Source: Bryoerythrophyllum caledonicum (taxonomy: Eukaryota > Streptophyta > Bryopsida > Pottiales > Pottiaceae). Taken from it: a stretch of 64,000 nucleotides of DNA. The notes under the pieces were generated by a model, which searched no databases, had not been told where the DNA came from, and saw nothing but the letters and a program-made list of their open reading frames with translations. Positions 34,910 to 45,600 of this stretch are shown here, piece after piece (position 1 is the first letter of the stretch; every line of letters begins with the position of its first letter). Made by a program: the position numbers and the translations under genes. The stretch lies in assembly GCA_963971425.1 (NCBI GenBank), contig OZ020524.1, forward strand, positions 15,813,845 through 15,877,844, read 5' to 3'.

Positions 34910-37344
34910 GCTGACACGTAGACTGGAGGGTCGCGTGCGTGCAGAAAGGGGATGGGTGCGTAAAGGGGGCGAGCGCATACTGTCCGGGCAGGGTGCATAT
35001 CAACAGGGGCCACGCGCATGCTGTCTAGGTTGGGCACGTGTGAAGAGGCAGGGGTTGGGCGCGCCCATGAGTTAGAAGTTAAGATCATTGTAGGCATAAG
35101 CTTCACTCCATCTAACACGAGAAACGGGTCAGGTGCATACCGATATGGATAGGGCGCGTATCTAAATTGGTCGGGCGCTTATCAACAAGAGTCGAGCGCA
35201 TGCGCACTTGAGTCAGGCGTGCATAGGGAGGTTGGGTGCACTCGTACGGGGGTTGGGCGCTTGCGCTCAGGGGGTTGGGCGCGTACCAATAGGGGTCGAG
35301 CGCGCACGCATAGGAGTTGGGCGCGCACGCTTGCAAGATCGCCTATGTGCGCCAATTAAAAGTTGGGATTCTTCTTGGACATGAACTTCACACCACTAAA
35401 AGCATGTCCGCCCCTTGTACGCCAACCCGGCGCAACTATAAATTTCTTAAAGAATTCAAATCCACAAATTCCATCATTTTGACTAATTTCATATTATATA
35501 TTTTCTAGGACAATACACATGATATGTAGAGTATTTATTAATCCGACGCAAGATCATCACAAAACAAAAATATAAGATTAATGGAACATTTATACACATT
35601 TTTTCTTTAGGGATTTCATAAAATTGGTCTATTTTTAATAAATCTTTTGTAATTTTATGATCTACTTGGGGTCCCCAAGTGGCTCAATGGGGGCCCGAAG
35701 TCATCTACTTGGGGTCTCCAAGCGGCTCAATTAGGGCCTCAACTAATCAAAGATTTAGGATTTAGGGTTACAAAGACGTCTTAGGCTTTAGGATTTAGAA
35801 TTTAGGGTTTAGGGTCCCTAAGAGATCTTTTGTTCTAATTTTTTAGCATTTTGAAATCATAGCCATAGAGAATCTTGTAACCGGTACTTCATTTATAAAT
35901 GGCTTGAGTTCTTTACAATCTTATTTCTAATTTTGCTACTTATGTAGGAAAACTAATTAGCAAAGGAAATAAAATGATCTAGAGAAGTAAATTGTAGAGT
36001 GCGTTACCCTTTTCTTTATTTTGTACACTAAGACCAAAATTGTAATGATTCGAATCAATTCAAGAGCTTTGATTGTTGTTTTTAATCCAAATGGTTTATA
36101 TTAATACATTGTACAATGCTATCATTTATGATGTATAAGAATTCTTATTAAATTTCCTTACATACACAAAGTTTTGTTCGATCTCAATGTCTTATAGTGG
36201 TTCAATCACCAAGATTGCATTGCAATGTGATAACTTGCTACATTTGTTGGAGTTTATGGATGTTACTTCAAATATATTTTTAGAACTTGATTCACATCAT
36301 GGATATGAATTTACAAATTTCCAATTTATTAAATTCCACAATTTCATATAACAAAACAAAGAACTTATATTCCATTTACAATCACATTTATTAGTCTATG
36401 TCAACATCTTGTGGCAAACAATGATGTTATTCACTTCATTTCCTCCTCTTTTATTCCCCCTCAAAAAAGACAACTCTTGAATAATTTTATAGTGAAATAT
36501 TTAGGAAACTTTGGAATATAAGCATTCTCTACGTGCATGAATTAAGCATGTAGGAAAAGCATGTAGTTTACTTATGATTGTGTTTGTAGATGACAAGAAG
36601 TACATTCTCATGGCAAAACATTAAAATAGATAAGGAATGCAACTAAGTTTTAAAGAACCAAATTAATGCAACCATTTGGCTTAAAAAAATAATCAAAGCG
36701 CTTGAATTGATTAGGATTATTATAGTCTTTGGCTTAGTGTAAAGAGAGGGATAACGCACTCTACAATTTACTTCTTTAATTGTTTTATTTCCTTCGCTAA
36801 CCAGATTTTCTACATAGGTAGCAAAATTAGATATAAGATTTTTAAGAATTCAAGCCATTTATAAACAAAGAACCAATTACAGGATTCTCCATGACTATGA
36901 TTTCAAAATGCTAAAAAATTAGAACAAAAGTTCAAAGATCTCCCCAAGACCCTATACCCTAAAACCTAAGATGCCTTTGTAACATTAAATCCTAAGATGC
37001 CTTTGTAACATTAAATCCTAAACCCTAAATCTTTGATCACTTAGGGTCCCCATTGAGCCACTTGGGGACCCCAAGTAGATCATAAAATTACAAAAGATTT
37101 ATTTAAAATATACCAATTTTATGAAATTCCTAAAGAAAAAATGTGTATAAATGTACCATTGATCTTGTATTTTTGTTTTGTAATGATCTTGCGTCAGATT
37201 AATAAGTACTCTACATATCATGTGTATTGTCCTAGAAAATATATAATATATGAAATTAGTCAAAATGATAGAATTTGTGGATTTGAATTCTTTAAGAAAT
37301 TTATGGTTGCGCCGGGTTGTCGTACAAGGGGCGGACATGTTTTT

Positions 37345-37880
37345 AGTGGTGTGAAGTTCATGTCTACAATGAACCCAACTTCCAACCCTTACACGCACGC
37401 GACCCTACAAGCGTGCACGCCCAACCCCCTATGCGTGCGCGCCCAACCCATTTAGGTACGCGCCCGAGTCATATTCGTATGGGCACAATCTATATCGGTA
37501 CGCGCTTGACCGATTTAGTGGTGTTAAATGGAGTGGCGCTTATATCCACGATGAACCTAACTTCTAAGGCACGTGCGCGCTCAGCCCCATGTGTGTGCGT
37601 CCGACCCATTTAGTGGTGTTAGTGGTGTGAAGTTCATGTCCAAGAAGAATCCAACTTCCAATCGGCGTACGCGCACGACCTTGCAAGCTTGCACGCCCGA
37701 CCCCTATTGGTACGCACCCAGCCCCATGAGCGCGCACGCCTGACCCATTTAGGTACACTCTCGACCCATTTAGTGGTGTTAGTGGTGTGAAGTTCATGTC
37801 CAAAAAGAACCCAACTTCCAATCCGCGCACACGCGCGACCCTACAAGCGTATGCGCCCAACCCTCTATGCGTGTGCACCC
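37345..37880. repeat. Larger tandem unit (~165 bp) in the right foldback arm
   Basis: GTGTGAAGTTCATGTC followed by AACCCAACTTCCAA and a GC-rich tail (CGACCCTACAAGCGT) recurs near 37350, 37628 and 37791, with a diverged copy near 37530. This explains why the right arm is longer than the left. Confidence 0.65.
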
Positions 37881-37949
37881 GACTCTATTGATACGCGCCC
37901 AGAACCTAACCGTACGCGTACAACAAGTAGATGCGCGCGCGGCTCACAA

Positions 37950-38085
37950 TGGTATGCGCCAAGACCCGAACGGTACGCGCCCGAGTCTTAATGGTATGTG
38001 CCCGACCCTCAGTGATATGCGCCCGACCCTTAATGATATGCGCCCGACCCTCAGTGATACGCGCTAGGCCCTGAATAGTACGTGC
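37950..38085. repeat. 21-bp minisatellite, TATGCGCCCGACCCT core
   Basis: Six to seven units of 21 bp (for example GATATGCGCCCGACCCTTAA) stand in register near the outer end of the right arm. Because 21 is a multiple of three, each frame stays open and repeats, producing artefactual open frames on both strands. Confidence 0.8.
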
Positions 38086-38140
38086 GAGGCTCAAAGGTGC
38101 GTGCGCGCCGAACCCTATGACTTAATGTGGACAGTGGTAT

Positions 38141-39605
38141 GACGTGTCTGCAAACGTGTTTTACCATGGTATAAGTTGTAAATTTGGTTTAGAACTTGTA
38201 AAAAAAAATTATACGCAATTGTGCACTAGAAAGTATTGTCCATCATGTCCGTCCGTCCGTCCGTTCACTGTCTTTGGGCCCCTCTCCGTCTATGTAGACA
38301 ACCTTCATTGGGTCCACCTCAATTCTCAATCCACATCACATCATGTTCCTTAGAAACAATGTGGGCTGATTCAAAATTATTGACACAAAATCATTGTCGA
38401 TTGATGGAGAGGTGGTGGTGAGGAGCTGGTCAAGGGGGGAAGTAGAGGATATTTGGTAGTGAGTGGCAGTGAGGTGGGAGTGAACGGCGTGACACATGTT
38501 GAAATGTGTCCATCACTTTTATTCTGTAGGAAGAAGAAGTTATATAAAAAATATATATACATTTTTATAGTGGACCTTCTATTGTCTCCGATGGACGATG
38601 GATAGTGTCCAGATAAGTCTCTAATTAAGTCTCAGTCAAGCCTCCATCCCCAATTAAGTCCTTGTCTTCTTCCTTGGAAACATCGCCCAATATCTCTTAG
38701 ATTAGTCCTAAATTTAGTCCTCAATCAAGTCCCCATAATTCCTCCACGTGGTTTCATCGCAAGGACCAAAATAGTACAGGTGGCAAGGCTACTACACTTA
38801 CTAAGAGGGAAGAGAGAGAAGAAAGATGCAAGAAGAAGAGATATACAATGGTTAGTATAAGTATAGGATAGTATACCCTAATCAGAATTATTAGGTAGTA
38901 ATCATATTTACGTTATCATTCAACTGTGAGAACTTTAACAAAAGATCTCATTGATGCAACAAGCATATAGCACACTATTCATAATAATAATAAATCAATT
39001 GAAAGATTGACCAAGAATGAAATACATGATATAATTGTACCACTCTTTAATGCAAAAATAATTTTGTTGTTTATATACTATGAAAACTAAAACCATGAGT
39101 TGCGAAATCAATCTCATAGCTTGCAATAGGTTTCAAGGAGAGATTACAATTGGTCCTTTGTGGCTCCTAGAAGGCCTATGGATCAACATAGGGCAATTTT
39201 TGATTGGCATGGAGAAGAAATTCTTTGTTCCAAGATTTCAATAGTTTTGGACATCCTCGTAGCACTTGTAAGGATATTGTGCAAAGGTTTTGTATCAAAG
39301 TGATTTGAGAGATAGGCATTAATATGGTGGACATCGAATTCTTGATGGATGTTGTGATTATAAGGTCAAAAGGGTGTTGAATGATTCATCTAATGGTACG
39401 ATTGTAGCAATGGATAGAGAGTCGCAATACGGAAGCTTGGATTTAGTGATGATATGGTTAGAAAGAGTCTTCAAAAGCAAAGGACTATAAGCACGTGTGA
39501 AGACAAACGAGCCATCTACTACTGTAATAGGCGGCAGTCTGTCTGACCGCCGCTCCTGGAGGACCAACAGACCAAGAAGACCAACACCAATAGACCAAGA
39601 AGACC
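38141..39605. other. Gene-free stretch
   Basis: AT-rich, with a GTCCGTCCGTCCGTCCG run near 38248. No coding feature is recognised. Confidence 0.5.
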
Positions 39606-39730
39606 AACACCACCACACCAAGAAGACTAACACAAGTTTCGGTACACCAGCGGACCAAGAAGAACAACACCACCACACCAAGAAGACTAACACAAGTTTC
39701 GGTACACCAGCGGACCAAGAAGAACAACAA
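39606..39730. repeat. 60-bp tandem repeat, two near-identical units
   Basis: The 60 bp from 39606 are repeated from 39666 with one mismatch (CACCACACCAAGAAGACTAA, then AGTTTCGGTACACCAGCGGA). Shorter related CCAAGAAGACCAACACC units lead in from 39570. The near-identity suggests a recent duplication. Confidence 0.9.
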
Positions 39731-39775
39731 GACGATCCGAGTGAATGGGCTGACAAGACGTTATTTGAAGAAGAT

Positions 39776-40309
39776 GACCCTAGCAGTGGAAGGAGCGTCA
39801 AGAGAGAGCGGCGAGAGCGCTGCACGAAGAGGAACTCGCGCCGACTGGACCTAAAGAGGACAGGGACCTGGAGGAGCTGCTGATGAGCAGCCTGGAGGAG
39901 TTCCTCCGGGTCGAGGCCGCGGGCGCGCTGTACCTGGAGCTGGCGTCCAACCCCAACTCCGAGCACGCGGCGCACACGAGCACGTCGGAGGGCGGCAGCC
40001 TCGTGACGGGCGGCCGGTCGAGCGACACCATCGACATCGCCGAGGTGGATGCGCGCGTGTAGAGCGAGGTCCAGCACCTGCAGCAAGCCAAGCAGCACGG
40101 CATTATGTACGTGCTGGGCGAGACCAAGCTGCAGTGCAAGCGCGAGTCCAACTTCCTCCGCAAGTTCGTTATCGACGACTACTACGGGTTCTTGCGCCGG
40201 AACTCGCGCAGCATCAGTGACACCTTCGACATCCCGCACACCTTGCAGTGACACATCTTCGACGGGTACCGACCCTAGCAGTGGAAGGAGCGTCAAGAGA
40301 GAGCGGCGA
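39776..40309. repeat. Identical 39-bp direct repeats flanking the HAK/KUP relic
   Basis: A 39-bp sequence starting GACCCTAGCAGTGGAAGGAG occurs at 39776-39814 and again at 40271-40309 without a mismatch. It brackets 456 bp holding the transporter relic, so the relic arrived or was duplicated together with this sequence. Confidence 0.85.
39810..40251 (+). pseudogene. Relic of a HAK/KUP/KT potassium transporter, C-terminal cytosolic part
   Basis: One frame reads DLEELLMSSLEEFLRVEAAG, then ...SEVQHLQQAKQHGIMYVLGE, ...KRESNFLRKFVIDDYYGFLR and RNSRSISDTFDIPHT. This order (acidic helix and EFIR, Ser/Thr-rich linker, EVxxLxxAKExGVxYxLG, FLxK..I...Y.FLRxN, xIPHxxLLEVGM) is that of the soluble tail of plant HAK/KUP potassium transporters. 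An in-frame TAG lies at 40060-40062, the last conserved residues after IPHT are missing (TGA at 40249), and no membrane domain is present upstream, so it is a truncated pseudogene. GC content (about 65%) is far above the flanks. Confidence 0.85.
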
Positions 40310-40762
40310 ACTTACTTGCAGCAAAAAACGGTGATGGGTTTTCGTGAATTTCAGTGATTAGTGCAATTCTGTTCAGGATTTTGTTACAACGCATGCTTTA
40401 TTCAAATTCTTGAGCTGTTGAGGTGATCACAATAGGCTGATGCTTCAGAATGAGCTTCTTTTTGATTTATGTTCTTGACGATCTGGACGAGGAACCAGTT
40501 CGAATTGAGTTAATGTTTTGTTTCATCAGTAGCATACTTCATTTGAACTCATCAGCGCCACCTCCGTTTGATCCATATATCCATATACACAAGATTGTCG
40601 AGGTGAGGGTGTGGAGTTTATTGGAGACGAGGTTCTGGGTTTAGGTCAAATTTCAGATGATTTCGGTGCGACCAGATTGCGTAGCTCAAAGACCGATATG
40701 ATCAAGTAAGTGGTAACGTTTTTTTGTCACTGAATTCATCGCTTTGAATGCTTTGAGTTGTA

Positions 40763-40806
40763 TGGAGAATGAGGCGAGGAGTCTTGACCAATTGCGCAAA
40801 GTAAGT
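40763..40806 (+). pseudogene. Second copy of the 3' end of a golgin-like exon with its splice donor
   Basis: Forty-four bases, from TGGAGAATGAGGCGAGGAGT to the donor GTAAGT, are identical to 41422-41465. It encodes ENEARSLDQLRK. The flanks differ, so it is a short recent segmental copy. Confidence 0.75.
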
Positions 40807-41346
40807 ACAACTATCTTCAACTTATGTGGTAAAACATGTGGTGCCTTGGGAGTGAGGCTGATATGGATGGCATGTCGTTATGGATGGCATTTCCTGCATG
40901 TCTTATTTTATCCCATGCTCACCAACTCGAATGCATTTTTGAAAAGTCTGTGTTTAGTGATCAGTACACTAAAATTGAGAATTAGTGTAACCACACTAAT
41001 TAATTTGTAAATGCTATAAGTTTTTACTTTAGATGAAGGTTTTTACTATGAGCACAACTATTGATACTATTCAACGAGGGGAACCATTGTAAACATCGTT
41101 GGTAAATGAATTTTGAGGTACAATGTCATTTTGTGTAAGATTGTTCGAGAACGTTGTTGATATAAATCCTACAAATACAACTAATCAGAGATTCTTTCTC
41201 TCCTTGGAGCTGATTTAATTGTGAAGTATGTTGAGGTGATTACAGTAATAGAAGAAAGAGGTTGGTATCTTATTGAAACGTTGCGTGAATTTACTAATAC
41301 ATGTAGGGATCGTACCAAAGACTGCAAGTACTACGTTTTTGAGTAG

Positions 41347-41459
41347 TGCATGCTAAGGAGCAAGAAATCGAGAAGCGGAAGGTTCAAGTGCGAGAGAAAG
41401 TCCAGGCACAACTCAATCGTGTGGAGAATGAGGCGAGGAGTCTTGACCAATTGCGCAAA
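41347..41459 (+). pseudogene. Single exon of a RAB6-interacting golgin-like (DUF662) gene
   Basis: After an acceptor-like TAG the frame reads HAKEQEIEKRKVQVREKV, then QAQLNRVENEARSLDQLRK, and ends at donor GTAAGT. The plant DUF662 family has (F)RAKEEEIERKKMEVREKV..QLGRVEEETKRLAxIRE at this place, a coiled coil. No upstream or downstream exons of that family are seen within several kilobases, so I read it as an isolated exon fragment. Confidence 0.6.
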
Positions 41460-42467
41460 GTAAGTGTATTGAGATTTCAATTGATCAGAGGCTGGAACTA
41501 ATAAATTAGCACTGGATGTGCTTTTTGATTCCCATTTGTTGCCAGGACCACGATCATAATCTGTTCCTGAGCACATCTATGTTCATGTGTGGTTGTAGAT
41601 GTGCTGATTGCGTTTGTGTTTGGTTTTAGGAATCAGGTACATGATTATAGCACATGAATGGTAGTCTTTATGAATGGTAGAACTAATTCAGACTAGAGCA
41701 GTTGATTTTTATTCTCAGGACCAATATTATGTAATAGTGTGTATAATAATTTCTACTCTCTTATGAGTAAATTTTTACTCTAAGATTTTCTTTCCATAAA
41801 CTCTGAGTCTCCGTTTTGAGGTAGCAGAAGTTGATAGAAGATCTGGAAGTTGGAGCGGCGCTTCACGTTGCGTCGGCATTCTATAGCTTCATTCCATTCA
41901 TAAATTTTGTTGGTTTGTTTTCGTCTATCAAATTTTTGTTGTGTTTCGATACCCTGCACCATCTTATGTGCACCAGTTTGCGAGTTGTGGCAATCACTTC
42001 AATCTTATGAATGAAAATCGCATCAATCTCATAAAAAATATGATAGCTGGAGCGTTCCCTTACTTTTACTTTTACTTTATTTTTACTTTTACTTTACTTT
42101 ACTCTACTTTTATTTTCATTCTACAAACCTATACAATGGATAGGACGTGATTTTGTTAACTTATCTAAACTTACACCATCAGTTGGAGACCATGGATAAG
42201 TATAATATAATTGAAGGCGTTTGTTGAACTACCTCACCTTCAACGCCAGTGACTAGGTCTCTTATTTTAACATTCAATAACAAAAGGATCTCCATAGTAA
42301 GCTTTAAAATAAAAGCAAACAATTTACAATGGGCAGGATCGTCGCACTCGGCGAACGCAGGGTGGGGACAGTGCGTGGCAGGGGGTGGCTCCAGCGTTTT
42401 GCAAACGGAAGCACCGTGAGGGGGCACTATGTGCTGTGTGCAATGCTAAATAAATGCACGAACCTCA
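41460..42467. other. Gene-free stretch with a (TTTTAC)n microsatellite
   Basis: A TTTTACTTTTAC run lies at about 42059-42120. Otherwise nothing is recognised. Confidence 0.5.
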
Positions 42468-42486
42468 ACCCGTCGGAACGATGGGT
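42468..42486 (+). other. Stray Helitron-type 3' hairpin upstream of the autonomous element
   Basis: ACCCGTCGGAACGATGGGT can fold with stem ACCC-TC / GA-GGGT and matches the hairpin of the two Helitrons in this window. It may be the 3' end of an older element lying to the left. Confidence 0.4.
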
Positions 42487-42525
42487 ATGTTCATGAAAGT
42501 ATGCCTGAAATACGAGGGATGCAAA

Positions 42526-42610
42526 TCTAAAATATAATACTTCAAACAAATTTTATTCTGAGGAGCACAAATCAAAATACTTCCCCGGTCAAAACGACGG
42601 GTATTAGATG
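42526..42610 (+). repeat. Left copy of the Helitron terminal module
   Basis: It aligns to 47428-47510 with about 75% identity, sharing TTTATTCTGAGGAGCAC, an AATCAAAAT-like stretch, CTTCCC and AACGACGGGTA. It could be the 5' end of the element, or the 3' end of another Helitron inserted head to tail. Confidence 0.65.
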
Positions 42611-45600
42611 TGTGGAGGCATACATCGTATGTCTGCTATCACTTTGAATGGCCCATCTCTGACAACACTTTGCATTGCAAATTAGAAGTCGTCCAGGCCG
42701 TGGCCACCGACGCGGTGGTCAACGAAAGCCCGCGATCACGGAGAAATTGCCTTGCTCGCGAGCGTCGTGCCAATCGGAGTGCAGCTCAACGCGAGACAGA
42801 TAACGCCGCACGGTAGACGAGGCGTGCTCGGCAGCTGGAGCAAGAAGGAGAACGTGAGCGGCAGCGGCAGCGAGTGGTGGATCGCCGTGACGTACGCACA
42901 GCTGAGGAACGGCTTGAGGAACTCCGGATTGATCGTGAAGCGCATGCGACTCAGAGGGTGGCTCAACCTGAGGAGCAGGCAGCGGCAGTGCGTGAGCAGG
43001 ATCGACAAGTACATCGAGCGGCACGCGCAGCCAATCCTGAAATCCCTCTTGCGCGGCAAGCATTCAATGCAGCTATGGGTGTACTTCGACATGTCCTTGG
43101 CCGCATGAACATCCGCTGTCGAGCAGGTCCTGCGCTTCACTGGTTGGAGGAGCACGCTGTGGGGCACGGGTCGACAATTGCAGAGCCGCTTTTGACGATG
43201 TGTTGCGACCAAGGAAAGGTCTCGAACATCGAACTGCTGGCGGCGCCGCCTGAGCCTCTTCGGACCCTGCTGAGCAGCCAGACGCCCGTGGCAAAGGCAT
43301 TTCGAACAAACATCCGAGCGTACAATAGCGCTCTGTCGTTCACGTCACTAGGCGCTAAGATTGATGAACGGTTCACACAGGGCGGGGTGTACACGTTCCA
43401 GCTCCAAGGTTCCCTATATCACAGGATGGGAAGCTTACTGCCGGAGGTGGGGGAAGCTCCAAAGTTCTTTCAACTGTACATCACCGACAACAGCACCGCA
43501 CTCGACGGTCGGATGAATGTCTTTGGCAGCCTTGATCAACGGACGATGGCCCAGCTCTAGACCATGCTGCAGGAGTGCAATCCGTATGCACAGGTGTACG
43601 AACAAGTACAACAGCGCATTGCAAACCAGCCTGCACCAGAGCTCGAACTTCGGTTGTTATCTTTGTCGTCGAAAGATCGGCGTCGGTACAACACGCCAAG
43701 AGTCGACGAGATTGGGGGGATCATGGTGGGAGATGGTCACGACGGCAGCATGACTGATCGCGACGTCATTGTCAAGCTCCGTGGAGGACCGCTCCAACGC
43801 CTTTCGGCTCTTCATTCGACATACACTCCGCTCCATTATGTCATGCTCTTTCCTGATGGGCGGCAAGGTTGGACCACAACCATGCCGCTGCAAGGATTTG
43901 AGTATGATGAGGATGCGCAACAGTTCAACAATGTCAATCAAGATGCCGTGCGGGGCCGTGGTGGCGGGATGCGTGTGTCTCAAATGCAATACTACGCGTA
44001 CATGTTGCACCCACGTGAGCGCGACGAGCACATCTTCCTAGCTGGTCGACTACTCCAACAGTACATGGTGGATGGGTGGGCGTGCGCCGAGCAGAACAGG
44101 CTTAATTGGCTTGCGGAGAATCAGCAAGATCTTCGATTTGAGCTGTACTCGGGAGTCATGGACGCTTTGAATGCTGGCGACCACGACGCAGCACAAGTTG
44201 GGCAGCGGATGATTCTGCCGGCAACGTTTTCCGGGGGGGACCGGCAGATGAATCAACTCTACCAAGATGCAATGGCCATTGTGCGACGATTTGGGAAGCC
44301 TGACCAGTTCATTACCTTTACATGCAATCCAAAGTGGACGGAGATCACGGAAGAGCTAGAAGAGCGGCAGACGGCGCAGGATAGGCCGGATTTGGTGGCG
44401 CGTGTGTTCAGCATGAAGTTTGAGGAGCTCATGACCGACCTCAAGGATTGGAAAGTTTTTGGGACTGTGCTCAGATACCCCTGGGTGATTGAGTTTCAGA
44501 AGCGAGGCCTTCCGCACACGCACATCCTGCTGATCCTAGACGAAGATTCGAAGCGGAGAACGGTTGACGAGATCAACTCTGCTCTCTCGGCAGAGATTCC
44601 TGTTCGGGAGACGCATCCGGATGCATACGAGACAGTCACTCATTGCTTGGTTCATGGACCGTGCGGGGCAGAATACCCGAACGCGCCATGCATGGAAGAG
44701 GGAAAATGTACCAAGCGGTACCCAAAGACATTCCGAGAGGAGACAATCGCAGATCATGATGGTTATCCCGAGTACATGCGGCGGGATGATGGACGTTCTT
44801 TTGTTGACTCGATAGGCCGGCGCGTGGACAATCGATGGATCGTCCCACACAACCTCTACCTGAGTTCAAAGTTCAACGCACATATTAATGTCGAGGTGAG
44901 AGGGTGGCCCGGTGTGCAGCAGATCTTTATTTTCATCATTAATGCATCAATCTCACCAATTTTCACGTGTCAGGTGTGTTCATCCATTTCCGCCGTCAAG
45001 TACCTATTCAAGTACGTGTACAAGGGCCATGACCGGGCAACCGTGGTCATCGGGGACGTGAATGAGATCCAACAGTACATTGACGCGCGCTACGTCTCAG
45101 CTCCGGAGGCGGCTTGGCGGTTGTTCAGCTTCAGGATGCACGACCATACACCACCAATCCAACGTCTCCAAGTTCACCTGCCAGACCAACAACGGGTGAC
45201 GTTCAGGGCCGATGGAGACTTGGCACAGGCCGTGAATGCGGAGAGAGTACGGAAGACGACATTGACCCAGTGGTTTGAGGCCAATCGCACAAATTTGTCA
45301 GGCGCATGTGACACCTCATACCTCGACTTTCCATCACGCTTTGTGTGGAACAACTCGAGGAAGGAGTGGACTGTGCGCAAGTGTGGAATGTGTATTGGTC
45401 GGCTTTATTTTGTGAGCCCAAACGCTGGCGAGAGATACTTCATGCGTACACTGTTGACGGTGGTGAAGGGTGCAACAAGTCCAGAGGCGCTTCGGAGGTT
45501 TGAGGATGTCCAACACCCGACGTTCAAGGCGGCGTGCGTGGCGCGCGGGTTGTACAAGAATGACAAGGAGTAGGAGCACTGCTTGCGTGAAGCCGCGTTG

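Larger units (their letters stand above)
34910..38140. mobile_element. Giant foldback element, ~3.2 kb, arms 1.2-1.5 kb around a ~540-bp loop
   Basis: The left arm (about 34910-36110) and right arm (about 36650-38140) are inverted copies over their whole length. Pairs include CTTCACACCACTAAAA (35389) with TTTTAGTGGTGTGAAG (37339); ACACATGATATGTAGAG with CTCTACATATCATGTGT; CTTGGGGTCCCCAAGTGG with CCACTTGGGGACCCCAAG; and TAAATTGTAGAGTGCGTTA with TAACGCACTCTACAATTTA. The outer arms consist of GC-rich tandem units (GCGCGCACGC, TACGCGCCCGACCC), expanded further on the right. The loop is AT-rich and non-coding. No transposase is seen. Confidence 0.75.

Noticed and set aside
35720-37030. TTTAGGG-like runs as possible interstitial telomere
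   Set aside because: Only a few degenerate units (TTTAGGATTTAGGGTT) in the two arms of a foldback; not a telomeric array.
37867-38094. Repetitive frames on both strands (NGMRPTLSDMRPTL type)
   Set aside because: Explained by the 21-bp minisatellite, whose period keeps all frames open.
39358-40296. 312-codon minus-strand frame
   Set aside because: It is the antisense of the HAK/KUP relic and the 60-bp repeat; sense-strand homology is clear.
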